DNA of 46,116 nt from Nocardiopsis halophila DSM 44494 (GTDB lineage Bacteria; Actinomycetota; Actinomycetes; Streptosporangiales; Streptosporangiaceae). The position numbers and the translations under genes are program-made. Position 1 is the stretch's first letter; each line of letters starts with the position of its first letter. The DNA is taken from the NCBI RefSeq assembly GCF_000341245.1, contig NZ_ANAD01000018.1, forward strand, positions 1-46,116, read 5' to 3'. A model generated the notes under the pieces. That model saw nothing but the letters and a program-made list of their open reading frames with translations. It was not told the DNA's origin and made no database searches. Shown one piece after another: positions 1-8,302 of the stretch.

Positions 1-94
1 CCTGGCAGGGCCGCGAGGGGCGCAGGGCCCGCACGGGTGCGGTGCACACCAGCGCGACCAGCGCGAACAGCGATGAGAAGAGACGTGTGGGCAT
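1..94 (-). CDS. Secreted protein, N-terminal fragment (runs off the left edge)
   Basis: On the minus strand an ATG at 94 is preceded by a good ribosome site (AGAGGAAA, about 8 bases upstream) and opens a frame that stays open to the window edge. The 31 visible residues begin MPTRLFSSLFALVALVCTA and then PVRA, which is a typical Sec signal peptide: a short basic start, a hydrophobic core and an AxA-like end near residue 23. The mature protein is outside the window, so no function can be given. A cysteine sits near the end of the hydrophobic stretch, but the lipobox spacing is not convincing. Confidence 0.55.
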   Translation of the reverse strand, partial: MPTRLFSSLFALVALVCTAPVRALRPSRPCQ

Positions 95-148
95 GAGGGT
101 TTCCTCTGATCGGGCCGGAGGTGGTCCGGCGGAGGCCAGGACCTCATC

Positions 149-190
149 TTGACTCTGAATATTCAGACTTTCAAGCTTTCATATAAAGCT
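149..190. promoter_or_regulatory. A/T-rich divergent promoter region with two palindromes
   Basis: Between the divergent secreted-protein gene (start 94) and the regulator gene (start 313) lies an unusually A/T-rich stretch. It has a perfect 14-bp palindrome, TCTGAATATTCAGA (154-167), and an inverted repeat AGCTTT-CATAT-AAAGCT (174-190). On the minus strand TTGAAA and CAAGAT are separated by 17 bases, with the 14-bp palindrome filling the spacer, so a repressor or MerR-like activator could act there. The promoter assignment is inference. Confidence 0.4.
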
Positions 191-312
191 CCATCACTGT
201 TTGTAGCTTCATCCCACGATCTTCAGGATGTAGGTGTTCACGTATGACCGGTTCGCGAAGCTCACGCCGTGCTCGTAAGGTCCCTGGTAGCGATCCGAGC
301 GCAGGAGGGGCC

Positions 313-1164
313 ATGGCCGATCAGAAGCGGCAATCGATCCGGCGACGGCGACTGTCCGCCGAGATCAAGAAGGCTCGGGTCGAGGCCGGCATGACGATCG
401 ATGACGTGGCCGAAGCGACTGAGTGGTCGGTCGGCAAGATCAGCAATATCGAGACAGGCGTCCGTCTCCGACCTACGGTCATGGAGATCAAGGGTTTGCT
501 CGACCTCTACGGGGTCACTGACGGGTCCAAGCGAGAAGCCCTCCTGTCGCTGACCCGTCAGGCCCGCGAGCGCGGCTGGTAGTCCAAGTACTCCGACGTC
601 TTCGTCAGCGAGTACCCCGCTTTCGAGTCCGAGGCTCGCAGCATCCACACCTACGAACTCGCGATGATCCCCGGACTTCTTCAGACCCCGGGCTACGTCG
701 AGCTACTTCAGAGGGCGACGCTGCGCAGGAATCCACTCGACATCGACCGAGTCATCGAGACCCGAAAACAACGACAGGCGATCCTGCACAGGGCCGATGC
801 GCCTGAATACTGGGCGGTGATCGACGAAGGTGCGCTTCGGCGCTTCGAGAGCGAGGCGACCGTCTTCCGCGAGCAGGTTCAGCATCTGATCGACCTCGCC
901 GAGGACGACAACGCCGTGACGATTCAGGTTCTACCGTTCAGCAGCGGCATGCATGCTGGCCTTAAGGGGAGCTTCGTCCTCCTCGACTTTGTCGAAGGCG
1001 TGAACCCCATCGTCTACACGGAGACGGACACTGACGGCCTGTACCTGGAAGACTCGGAGGACGTGGACAGGTACCGGCGCCTGTTCGACCATGTCAGGAC
1101 ATCGGCGCGCTATCCTGACGCGTCACTTCAGCTCCTGAAAGACATGCTCAAGGACCATCGATGA
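313..1164 (+). pseudogene. XRE-family regulator with DUF5753 C-terminal domain, interrupted by an in-frame TAG
   Basis: The frame is open from ATG 313 (ribosome site AGGAGGGG at 303-310; an upstream in-frame start at 244 lacks one) to TGA at 1162-1164, apart from one TAG at 580-582. Residues 1-89 hold a helix-turn-helix: R..RLSAEIKKAR, then GMTIDDVAEATEWSVGKISN as the recognition segment. After the stop the same frame resumes with SKYSDVF and the DUF5753 domain typical of actinobacterial XRE proteins, including MIPGLLQTPGY. Family members usually read GWW at this point, so the TAG is most simply a TGG-to-TAG change. If real, the product is a free 89-residue DNA-binding domain; an internal ATG at 664 could start the rest. 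It overlaps the DUF397 gene by ATGA. A sequencing error is the alternative. Confidence 0.75.
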
Positions 1165-1355
1165 ACAAGCCCTCAGACTTCACGTCCGCGTTCCGGAAGT
1201 CCAGCTACTCCGACCGCGACAACTGCGTCGAAGTCGCCGACCTCCCAGGAGTCGCCGCCGTCCGCGACTCTCAGCATCCCGACCGGGGACACCTGCTCTT
1301 CACCGCAGCCGAGTGGCGTGCCTTCCTCAACGAGGTCAAGCACGACCGGCTCTGA
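1161..1355 (+). CDS. DUF397 domain protein
   Basis: This 64-residue protein starts MNKPSDFTSAFRKSSYSDRD and has the DUF397 pattern FRKSSYS...NCVEVA...VAVRDS followed by L.FTAAEWRAFL. DUF397 proteins are small partners encoded directly after XRE/DUF5753 regulators in actinomycetes, and several such pairs influence development or antibiotic production. The start overlaps the stop of the preceding gene (ATGA at 1161-1164), which indicates translational coupling, so the TAG in the upstream gene may lower its expression. The gene itself is full length and looks intact. Confidence 0.85.
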   Translation: MNKPSDFTSAFRKSSYSDRDNCVEVADLPGVAAVRDSQHPDRGHLLFTAAEWRAFLNEVKHDRL

Positions 1356-1363
1356 CACGACCG

Positions 1364-1388
1364 CGGCCCCCGGCATCGCCGGGGGCCG
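1364..1388. terminator. Bidirectional hairpin terminator between convergent genes
   Basis: A perfect 11-bp stem (CGGCCCCCGGC at 1364-1374 and GCCGGGGGCCG at 1378-1388) closes a 3-base loop. It lies between the end of the DUF397 gene (1355) and the end of the convergent helicase gene (1428). There is no long T-run, as is usual in high-GC actinomycetes. Confidence 0.7.
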
Positions 1389-1427
1389 TATCTCGGTGTC
1401 CTCCACCGGTGTCCTACGCCTGGGCGC

Positions 1428-4400
1428 TCACTCCGCGCTCTTGACCGCCTCTACGGCCTTCTGGATGCGCTTCTCCGAGACCGGGTAGGCCGTCCCCAGC
1501 TGCTGTGCGAACAGGCTCACCCGGAACTCCTCCAGCATCCACCGCAGCTCGCGCACGTCCGGGTCCTCTTCTCGCCCCTCGGGAAGGACCGCGACGCCCT
1601 TCTCCACGGCCTGGCGCATCTGCTCGGCCTTGGCCATGTTCACCTGGTCGCGCCTCGGGTTCTCCGGCAGCTTCTCCAGCCGGTACTCGATCCCCTTGAG
1701 GTACTTCACCAGCTGCGGCAGGCGCGCGCGCCCCGCCTCGGTCACGAAGCCCGGCTTGATCAGCCCTGCCAGCTGCCCCTGCGCGTCGTTCAGCGACGGC
1801 AGCACGGCCATGCTGGTCGAGCCCTTCATCTTCTTCTGCAGCCGGTGCGACGCCGCCAGCACCTGGGCCGTGCCCCGAACGACCTCGTCCAGCACGTCCC
1901 CCAGCTCGGCCCGCACGAACTCGCGCAGGTCCTTGAACGCGTCCGGGTCCCACACGCCGATCCAGCGCTCCCCGGCTGGCGTGTGCCTCGCCCCCCACTG
2001 GGCCATCAGCGCGTCCACCGACGCCTGCATGCAGTCGTCCAGCAGCTTGTCGACGCCCCCGTGCGGGTTGTGCCCCAGCGCCAGCTTCTGCTGGTTGTCC
2101 AGCCCCCGCCGGATCACCGCCGCCGGGGAGGGCACGTTGAGGAGGACCAGCCTCCGAAGTCCCTTCCACATGGCGGCCCGCTGCTCGGCCCGGGTGTCGA
2201 AGATCTTCACGCCGGCGGTCTCGCCCTCGTCCACCAGTGCCGGGTAGCCCTTGACCACCGGCCCGGCCGACTTGCGTTCGAAGACCTGCTGGAGCGGCCC
2301 GAAGTCCCACTCCTTGAGCCCCGATCGCTCGATCCCCTTGGCCTCCGCCGAGATCGCCTTCTGCAGCTTGGGCTTCAGCTTGCCCCGCAGCGCCGACAGG
2401 TCCTTGCCCTCGGCCAGCTTGCGCCCGGACTTGTCCACCGCGCGGTACGTGATGCGCAGGTGGTCCGGCACCTTCTCCAGGTCGAAGTCCTCCGGGGAGA
2501 TGCGCTCCCCGCTCATCCGCCCCAGCTCGTGCGCCAGCAGCTCCACCAGCGGCGTCTCGTCGCTCCTGGGCAGCCGCCCCATCACCTGCTCGGCGTGGTC
2601 GGGCACCGGGACGAAGTTGCGCCGCAGGGGCTTGGGCAGCGACCGGATCAGCGCCGTCACCAGGTCCCGGCGCAGCCCCGGGATCTGGCGGTCGAAGCCC
2701 TCGTCCCCGACCTGGTTCAGCACCTCCAGCGGGATGTGCACCGTGACGCCGTCGGCGTCGCTCCCCGGCTCGAACTGGTAGCTCAGCGGGAACGCGAACG
2801 ACCCGTGCGTCCAGGTGTCGGGGTAGTCCTCCTCGCTGACCTCGTCCGCGCCGTCGTTGATGAGCATCGACTTCTCGAAGTCGAGCAGGTTCGGGTCCGT
2901 GCGGCGGGCCTTCTTCCACCAGGTGTCGAAGTGGGCCGCCGACACCGCCTCCGCGCCCACGCGCTCGTCGTAGAAGGCGAACAGCGCCTCATCGTCGACG
3001 AGGATGTCGCGCCGGCGCGCGCGGTGCTCCAGGTCCTCGACCTCTTCGAGGAGCTTCCGGTTGGAGTGGAAGAACTTGTGGTTGGTGTCCCAGTCGCCCT
3101 CCACCAGTGCATGGCGGATGAACAGCTCCCGCGACACCTCCGGGTCGACCTTGGCGTACCCGGTCTTGCGCTCGGCGACGAGCGGCACCCCGTACAGGGT
3201 CACCCGCTCGTAGGCCATGACGGCGCCGCGCTTCTTCTCCCAGTGCGGCTCGCTGTAGGTGCGCTTGACGATGTGCCCGGCCAGCTCCTCGGCCCACTCG
3301 GGCTCGATGCGCGCGCACATGCGACCCCACAGGCGCGAGGTCTCCACCAGCTCGGCCGCCATGACGTACCGCGGCTGCTTCTTGAACAGCGAGGAGCCGG
3401 GGAAGATCCCGAAGCGCGCTCCGCGTCCGCCCAGGTACTCCTTCTTCTCCGGGTCCCTGAGACCGACGTGGGACAGCAGCCCGGACAGCAGGGCGACGTG
3501 CACCTGCTGCGGGTCGGGGTCGGCCGAGTTGAGCGTGACCCCCATTCCCTTGACGACCTGCTTGAGCTGGCTGTAGATGTCCTGCCACTCGCGCACGCGC
3601 AGGTAGTTCAGGAACTCGCTGCGGCACAGTTTGCGGAACTGGTTGCCCGACAGCGCGCGCTGCTGCTCGCGCAGGTACTTCCACAGGTTCAGGAAGGCGA
3701 GGAAGTCCGATTCCTTGTCGCTGAAGCGCGCGTGCTTCTCCTGGGCCGCCTGCTGGTGCTCGACGGGCCGCTCGCGCGGGTCCTGGATGGACAGCGCGGC
3801 GGCGATGATCATCACCTCGCGCACGCACCCGCGCCGCTCGGCCTCCAGCACCATGCGCCCCAGGCGCGGGTCGACCGGCAGCTGCGAGAGCCTGCGCCCC
3901 AGCTCGGTCAGGCGCCTGCGCTGGTCCTCGGCCGCGGGGTCGAGCGCCCCGAGCTCCTGGAGCAGGTGCACGCCGTCCTTGACCTGGCGGTGGTCGGGCC
4001 CCTCGACGAAGGGGAACGCCGCGATGTCGCCCAGCCCCAGCGCCTCCATCTGGAGGATGACCGAGGCCAGGTTGGTACGCAGGATCTCCGGGTCGGTGAA
4101 CTCCGGGCGGGACAGGAAGTCCTCTTCGGAGTAGAGCCGGATGCAGACGCCCTCGGCGACACGGCCGCAGCGGCCCTTGCGCTGGTTGGCCGAGGCCTGG
4201 GAGACGGGCTCGATGGGCAGCCGCTGCACCTTGGTGCGGTGGCTGTACCGGGAGATGCGGGCGGTTCCCGGGTCGATGACGTAGCGGATGCCCGGGACCG
4301 TCAGCGACGTCTCGGCCACGTTGGTCGCCAGGACGATGCGCCGCCCTCGGTGGCCCTGGAAGACCCGGTGCTGCTCGGCCGCCGACAAGCGCGCGAACAG

Positions 4401-5396
4401 CGGGAGGATCTCGGTCTCAGGGAGCCTCTGCTTCTCCAGGGCGTCGGCCGTGTCCCGGATCTCCCGCTCGCCTGAGAGGAAGACGAGGATGTCGCCCGGC
4501 CCCTCGCGGCGCAGTTCGTCCACGGCGTCGCAGATGGCCTGGACCTGGTCGCGCTCGTCGCTCTCGCCCGGTGCGTCCTCGTCCTCGACGGGCCGGTAGC
4601 GCACCTCCACGGGGTAGGTGCGCCCGGACACCTCCACGATGGGGGCGTCGCCGAAGTGCCGGGAGAACCGCTCCGGGTCGATGGTGGCCGAGGTGATGAC
4701 CACCTTCAGCTCCGGGCGCTTGGGCAGCAGGCGTTTGAGGTAGCCCAGCAGGAAGTCGATGTTGAGGCTGCGCTCGTGCGCCTCGTCGATGATGATCGTG
4801 TCGTAGGCGCGCAGCATGCGGTCCTGCTGGATCTCGGCCAGCAGGATGCCGTCGGTCATCACCTTGACGAGGGTGTCGTCGGAGGAGTGGTCGGTGAAGC
4901 GGACCTTGTAGCCGACCGCCTTGCCGATGTCGGTGCCGACCTCCTCGGCGATCCGCTCGGCCACGGTGCGCGCGGCGATCCGGCGCGGCTGGGTGTGGCC
5001 GATGGTGCCGTGCACGCCGCGGCCCAGCTCCATGCAGATCTTGGGCAGCTGGGTGGTCTTGCCCGAGCCGGTCTCGCCGGCGACGATCACCACCTGGTTG
5101 TCCCGGATCGCCTCGGCGATGTCGTCCTTCTTGCGGCTGACCGGCAGCTCTTCGGGGTAGCTCGGCTCGGGCAGGGCGGAGCGGCGCTGCTCGACGCGCA
5201 GTTCGGCCAGGTCGATGTCGTCGGCGATCTTGCCGGCCACGGTCTCGCGCTTGCGGCGGTCGCGGATCTTCTGCAGGCCGTCGATGCGGCGGCGCAGCCG
5301 GTGGCGGTCGGCGAAGGTGAGGCCGGTGAGCCGGCCGCGGAGGGAGGTGCGCTCCGGGTCCGTGGACGTCGGCGTGTCCGAGGGCGAGGTCAACAT
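1428..5396 (-). CDS. hrpA: ATP-dependent RNA helicase HrpA (DEAH box)
   Basis: A large (about 1322 residues) DEAH/RHA helicase. The N-terminal half carries GETGSGKTTQLPK (Walker A), DEAHERS (motif II), SATI (motif III) and QRKGRCGR (motif VI). These are followed by the HA2/OB-fold region and the long DUF3418 C-terminal extension that separates bacterial HrpA from smaller DEAH helicases. HrpA proteins act on RNA and have been linked to mRNA processing and ribosome rescue in other bacteria. ATG 5396 is preferred; a TTG at 5426 would add ten residues, and neither has a strong ribosome site. It is monocistronic, convergent with the DUF397 gene, and unrelated to the downstream biosynthetic cluster. 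Confidence 0.93.
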   Translation of the reverse strand: MLTSPSDTPTSTDPERTSLRGRLTGLTFADRHRLRRRIDGLQKIRDRRKRETVAGKIADDIDLAELRVEQRRSALPEPSYPEELPVSRKKDDIAEAIRDNQVVIVAGETGSGKTTQLPKICMELGRGVHGTIGHTQPRRIAARTVAERIAEEVGTDIGKAVGYKVRFTDHSSDDTLVKVMTDGILLAEIQQDRMLRAYDTIIIDEAHERSLNIDFLLGYLKRLLPKRPELKVVITSATIDPERFSRHFGDAPIVEVSGRTYPVEVRYRPVEDEDAPGESDERDQVQAICDAVDELRREGPGDILVFLSGEREIRDTADALEKQRLPETEILPLFARLSAAEQHRVFQGHRGRRIVLATNVAETSLTVPGIRYVIDPGTARISRYSHRTKVQRLPIEPVSQASANQRKGRCGRVAEGVCIRLYSEEDFLSRPEFTDPEILRTNLASVILQMEALGLGDIAAFPFVEGPDHRQVKDGVHLLQELGALDPAAEDQRRRLTELGRRLSQLPVDPRLGRMVLEAERRGCVREVMIIAAALSIQDPRERPVEHQQAAQEKHARFSDKESDFLAFLNLWKYLREQQRALSGNQFRKLCRSEFLNYLRVREWQDIYSQLKQVVKGMGVTLNSADPDPQQVHVALLSGLLSHVGLRDPEKKEYLGGRGARFGIFPGSSLFKKQPRYVMAAELVETSRLWGRMCARIEPEWAEELAGHIVKRTYSEPHWEKKRGAVMAYERVTLYGVPLVAERKTGYAKVDPEVSRELFIRHALVEGDWDTNHKFFHSNRKLLEEVEDLEHRARRRDILVDDEALFAFYDERVGAEAVSAAHFDTWWKKARRTDPNLLDFEKSMLINDGADEVSEEDYPDTWTHGSFAFPLSYQFEPGSDADGVTVHIPLEVLNQVGDEGFDRQIPGLRRDLVTALIRSLPKPLRRNFVPVPDHAEQVMGRLPRSDETPLVELLAHELGRMSGERISPEDFDLEKVPDHLRITYRAVDKSGRKLAEGKDLSALRGKLKPKLQKAISAEAKGIERSGLKEWDFGPLQQVFERKSAGPVVKGYPALVDEGETAGVKIFDTRAEQRAAMWKGLRRLVLLNVPSPAAVIRRGLDNQQKLALGHNPHGGVDKLLDDCMQASVDALMAQWGARHTPAGERWIGVWDPDAFKDLREFVRAELGDVLDEVVRGTAQVLAASHRLQKKMKGSTSMAVLPSLNDAQGQLAGLIKPGFVTEAGRARLPQLVKYLKGIEYRLEKLPENPRRDQVNMAKAEQMRQAVEKGVAVLPEGREEDPDVRELRWMLEEFRVSLFAQQLGTAYPVSEKRIQKAVEAVKSAE

Positions 5397-5426
5397 ATCG
5401 GACTCAAGGATAGAAGGCTGCGGCAA

Positions 5427-6081
5427 AGACTTTTCGCGGCCGGGGGCGTTCGGCCGAGCCGGACGGGCCGCTCAGGGCCGCTCAGGGGGCCCGTGCCCTG
5501 CGGGCGCGGGCCGGGCGGTACGGACGAGCTGACGAGCGGCCGATGGGGCCGTGTCCGGTCGGGCCGCGTCGAGCACGGCCGCAAGAGGGAACACCGATGC
5601 GGTCCCGGGCATTCCCCTCCGACGCCCCAGGCCCGCTCCTGTTGTTGATCTCGGGGAAGTCGGCCTCACCAGGGCACTCATAAGGCCGACTTCCCCGAGA
5701 TCAACGGGAGGAGCGCTAAGGGGGTGAGGGAGTGCCTTCGAGGGCGCGATCGCGCTCCCAGCGCGTCCTCCGCGCAGTGCGCGCGGCGTACCGCTTCAAC
5801 TCCTCCTCCGGGACTTCCCTCTACCGGCTCTTTACGGTACCGGGGAAGCGCGAATGCGCTTTTCCCCGGATCATGGGACGCCTGACGTTCCCGGATAGGC
5901 GCCGGCTAAAACTCGGGATAGAACCGGCCACCCCGGCATGTCCGAATTCGCGCGCAACCCCGGCGGCGTGTACAGTCCCCGAACCGCCCGTACGGTATCG
6001 CCGCGGCGCCCCGCAAGGGGCGTTCGGCAGTCAGGGCCCACAGGGGCGGAATACGGGTGCAGGCTTTTTTAGGGGCGATGC
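5427..6081. other. Intergenic region with hairpins upstream of the BCCT gene
   Basis: No convincing gene is seen in these 655 bases. Besides the palindrome at 5644-5705 there is a hairpin at 5840-5869: arms CCGGGGAAGCGC and GCGCTTTTCCCCGG around GAAT, with two unpaired T. Another at 6007-6022 is CGCCCC-GCAA-GGGGCG, a GNRA-type loop. A run of six T at 6065-6070 sits just before the ribosome site of the transporter. This could be a structured leader, but no known riboswitch class was recognised. Confidence 0.4.
5644..5705. repeat. Long palindromic repeat, copy 1
   Basis: Two perfect 22-bp arms (5644-5665 and 5684-5705) with core GATCTCGGGGAAGTCGGCC and its complement flank an 18-base spacer. 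The same arm occurs at 7738-7799 on the other side of the BCCT gene. This copy lies between two divergent genes (helicase and BCCT), where a terminator is not expected, so a dispersed REP-like element is more likely than a simple terminator. Confidence 0.7.
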
Positions 6082-7689
6082 ATGCTGGACAGGTTGAGCG
6101 AACGGTTGGGTCTGCGGACCGACCCGGTCATCTTCTGGAGCTCGGCGGCGCTCGCCGCCGTTTTCGTGATCGGCACGATCGCCTTCACCGGGACGGTGGA
6201 CGCCCTGTTCGGCGCCGCGTCCGACTGGGTCCTCACCCACCTCGGGTGGCTCTACATCTTCGGCGTCACCGCCTTCCTCGTGTTCCTCATCGTCGTCGCG
6301 GTCAGCCGCTACGGGCGCCTGAAGCTGGGCGGCCCCGACTCCCAACCGGAGTACAGCAACTGGACCTGGTTCGCGATGCTCTTCGCGGCGGGGATCGGCA
6401 CCATCCTGATGTTCTGGGGCGTGGCCGAGCCGATCAGCCACTTCGCCAACCCGCCGCGCGGGGACGTGCCCCCCGAGTCCGTCCAGGCCGCCCAGGAGGC
6501 CATGGGCTTCACCCTGTACCACTTCGGCCTGCACACCTGGACGATCTTCACCCTGCCGGCGCTGGCCTTCGCCTACTTCGTCTACCGGCGCGGCCTGCCC
6601 TTCCGGGTCAGCTCGATCTTCCAGCCCTTCCTCGGCGACCGGATCTACGGGCCGATCGGCCGCATCATCGACGTCGTCGCCGTGCTGGGCACGCTCTTCG
6701 GCGTCGCCGTCTCCATCGGCCTGGGCACCATGCAGATCAACAGCGGCCTGAACACGCTGTTCGGCGTCCCCGAGGGGCGCCCGGCCCAGATCATCCTCAT
6801 CACGGTCGTCACCGCCATCGCCGTCACGTCCGTGGCCATGGGCCTGGACAAGGGCGTCAAGCGGCTGTCCACGCTCAACATCGCGATGGCGATCGGGCTG
6901 CTGCTGTTCGTCTTCCTCTTCGGCTCGACGATCTTCCTCTCCCGCGGAATCATCGAGACGACCGGCACCTACCTGAGCTGGCTGGTGCCGCTGTCGTTCT
7001 GGAACGACACGTTCAACAACACCGGGTGGCAGAAGAGCTGGACCACCTTCTACTGGGCCTGGACCATCACCTGGTCGCCGTTCGTCGGCATCTTCATCGC
7101 CCGGATCTCCAAGGGCCGCAGCGTCCGCGAGTTCATCATCGGCGTGCTGGGGCTGCCCACCGCGTTCAGCATCATCTGGTTCTCGGTGTTCGGCCTCTCG
7201 GCCATCGACATCCAGATGAACCAGGGCGGCGGACTGGTGAACGAGGTCGTCGACCAGGGCGACATCCCCGGGGCGCTGTTCGCCTTCCTGCAGCACTTCC
7301 CGGCCACCGAACTCGTCTCGGGCCTGGCGATCCTGGTCGTGGTCATCTTCTTCACCACCTCCTCGGACTCGGCGTCCCTGGTGGTGGACATGCTGTGCAC
7401 CGGGCGGGCGGACCAGTCGCCCACCCGGCAGCGGGTGTTCTGGGGCGTGACCGAGGGCGTGGTGGCCGCGACGCTCCTGGCCGCCACGGGCAAGGGCGGA
7501 CTCGACGCGCTGCAACAGGTCATCACCGTGGTCGGACTGCCGTTCTTCCTGATCGGCTTTTTGATGATGATCGCCCTGTGGCGCGCGATGCACTCCGACA
7601 CCTCCGCCGGCGCGGGGCAGGTCGCCCAGCGCACCGCCGACATCGCGGCGCGCGGGCGCCGCATCCGGCGGCGGAACCGGAAACAGTAG
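6082..7689 (+). CDS. BCCT-family betaine/choline/carnitine transporter
   Basis: This 535-residue membrane protein has the features of the BCCT family, sodium- or proton-coupled importers of glycine betaine and related osmolytes. It shows about 12 hydrophobic segments and the early motif NWTWFAMLFAAGIGTILMFW with GVAEPISH. It also has GMGLDKGVK-like residues after TM6 and the tryptophan-rich stretch NTGWQKSWTTFYWAWTITWSPF. The later FFTTSSDSASLVVDML is also characteristic. The ribosome site AGGGGCG lies at 6071-6076. The C-terminal tail is short and basic (RGRRIRRRNRKQ), the region that senses osmotic stress in BetP. The exact substrate cannot be told from sequence. It stands alone, flanked by two palindromic repeats. 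Confidence 0.92.
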   Translation: MLDRLSERLGLRTDPVIFWSSAALAAVFVIGTIAFTGTVDALFGAASDWVLTHLGWLYIFGVTAFLVFLIVVAVSRYGRLKLGGPDSQPEYSNWTWFAMLFAAGIGTILMFWGVAEPISHFANPPRGDVPPESVQAAQEAMGFTLYHFGLHTWTIFTLPALAFAYFVYRRGLPFRVSSIFQPFLGDRIYGPIGRIIDVVAVLGTLFGVAVSIGLGTMQINSGLNTLFGVPEGRPAQIILITVVTAIAVTSVAMGLDKGVKRLSTLNIAMAIGLLLFVFLFGSTIFLSRGIIETTGTYLSWLVPLSFWNDTFNNTGWQKSWTTFYWAWTITWSPFVGIFIARISKGRSVREFIIGVLGLPTAFSIIWFSVFGLSAIDIQMNQGGGLVNEVVDQGDIPGALFAFLQHFPATELVSGLAILVVVIFFTTSSDSASLVVDMLCTGRADQSPTRQRVFWGVTEGVVAATLLAATGKGGLDALQQVITVVGLPFFLIGFLMMIALWRAMHSDTSAGAGQVAQRTADIAARGRRIRRRNRKQ

Positions 7690-7737
7690 GGACGGCCGAG
7701 CCGTGGACGCGCTGCGGGCCCGGCTCCGACCGATCTC

Positions 7738-7799
7738 GTCGATCTCGGGGAAGTCGGCCTTGTACCGGTTGGTACAAGGCCGACTTCCCCGAGATCAAC
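7738..7799. repeat. Long palindromic repeat, copy 2
   Basis: A 26-bp perfect stem (7741-7766 with 7771-7796) closes a 4-base loop and extends three more bases with one mismatch. The core GATCTCGGGGAAGTCGGCC is the same as in the repeat at 5644-5705, while the inner part (TTGTACC/GGTACAA) differs. It lies between the convergent BCCT and dhaM genes and could serve there as a bidirectional terminator. Confidence 0.75.
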
Positions 7800-7822
7800 A
7801 ATGCGGGTTTCGCTCGGGCTTG

Positions 7823-8221
7823 CTAGTCCTGGATCTTGCGCGCGGTGTAGGCCTCGCGCGCGGCCGAGGCGACCGCGTCCAGGCCCGCCCCCGTGGAGGC
7901 GAGCACCCCGGCGGCCACGGCCCCCTCGACGAACGGGGCGTCGACGACGGCGGCGTCGTCGCGCGGCTCGTCCTCCAGCACCAGGCGGGCGGTCATCACC
8001 GCGCTGCCGATGTCGGGCAGGACCACCACGCCCGCCCCCTGGTCGACCTCGGAGACGGCCTCCATGATCCGTTCATAGGAGGTGCCGATACCCCCGTCGG
8101 GGTCGCCTCCCGCGGCGGCGACCGATTCCGGCCGCGCCCCGAGCTGCTCCAGCAGTTCCTTCACTCCCTCGGCCAGTCTCCCGCTGTGCGACACGAGGAC
8201 GATGCCGACCTTTGCGCCCAT
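7823..8221 (-). CDS. dhaM: Dihydroxyacetone kinase phosphotransfer subunit DhaM (EIIA-like)
   Basis: A 132-residue EIIA-Man-type domain: MGAKVGIVLVSHSGRLAEGV, with His12 in the SHSG motif as the likely phosphoryl acceptor, followed by VVVLPDIGSAVMTARLVLE. DhaM passes phosphate from the PTS (via HPr) to the ADP held by DhaL. It is a single-domain form without the HPr and EI-like domains of the E. coli protein, so it should depend on general PTS enzymes encoded elsewhere. It is divergent from dhaK across 81 bases, instead of following dhaL as in many operons. Confidence 0.9.
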   Translation of the reverse strand: MGAKVGIVLVSHSGRLAEGVKELLEQLGARPESVAAAGGDPDGGIGTSYERIMEAVSEVDQGAGVVVLPDIGSAVMTARLVLEDEPRDDAAVVDAPFVEGAVAAGVLASTGAGLDAVASAAREAYTARKIQD

Positions 8222-8302
8222 GGAGGATTAGGGTACTGGACCGAGCGTCCGCGCTTCAGGATCGACACCGCCACCCCTCGGCGAACACAAGGGAGCCGCA
8301 CC

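Noticed and set aside
1845-4475. Long plus-strand open frame (876 codons) inside the helicase gene
   Set aside because: It is the antisense shadow of hrpA, is Arg/Leu/Val-biased with no motif, and has no ribosome site.
5840-6076. Riboswitch upstream of the BCCT gene
   Set aside because: Hairpins, a GNRA loop and a T-run are present, but no conserved core of a known riboswitch class could be identified.
6031-7593. Minus-strand 520-codon open frame opposite the BCCT gene
   Set aside because: Composition is repetitive Asp/Gly/Arg/His as expected for an antisense shadow of a GC-rich membrane protein gene; no family motifs.
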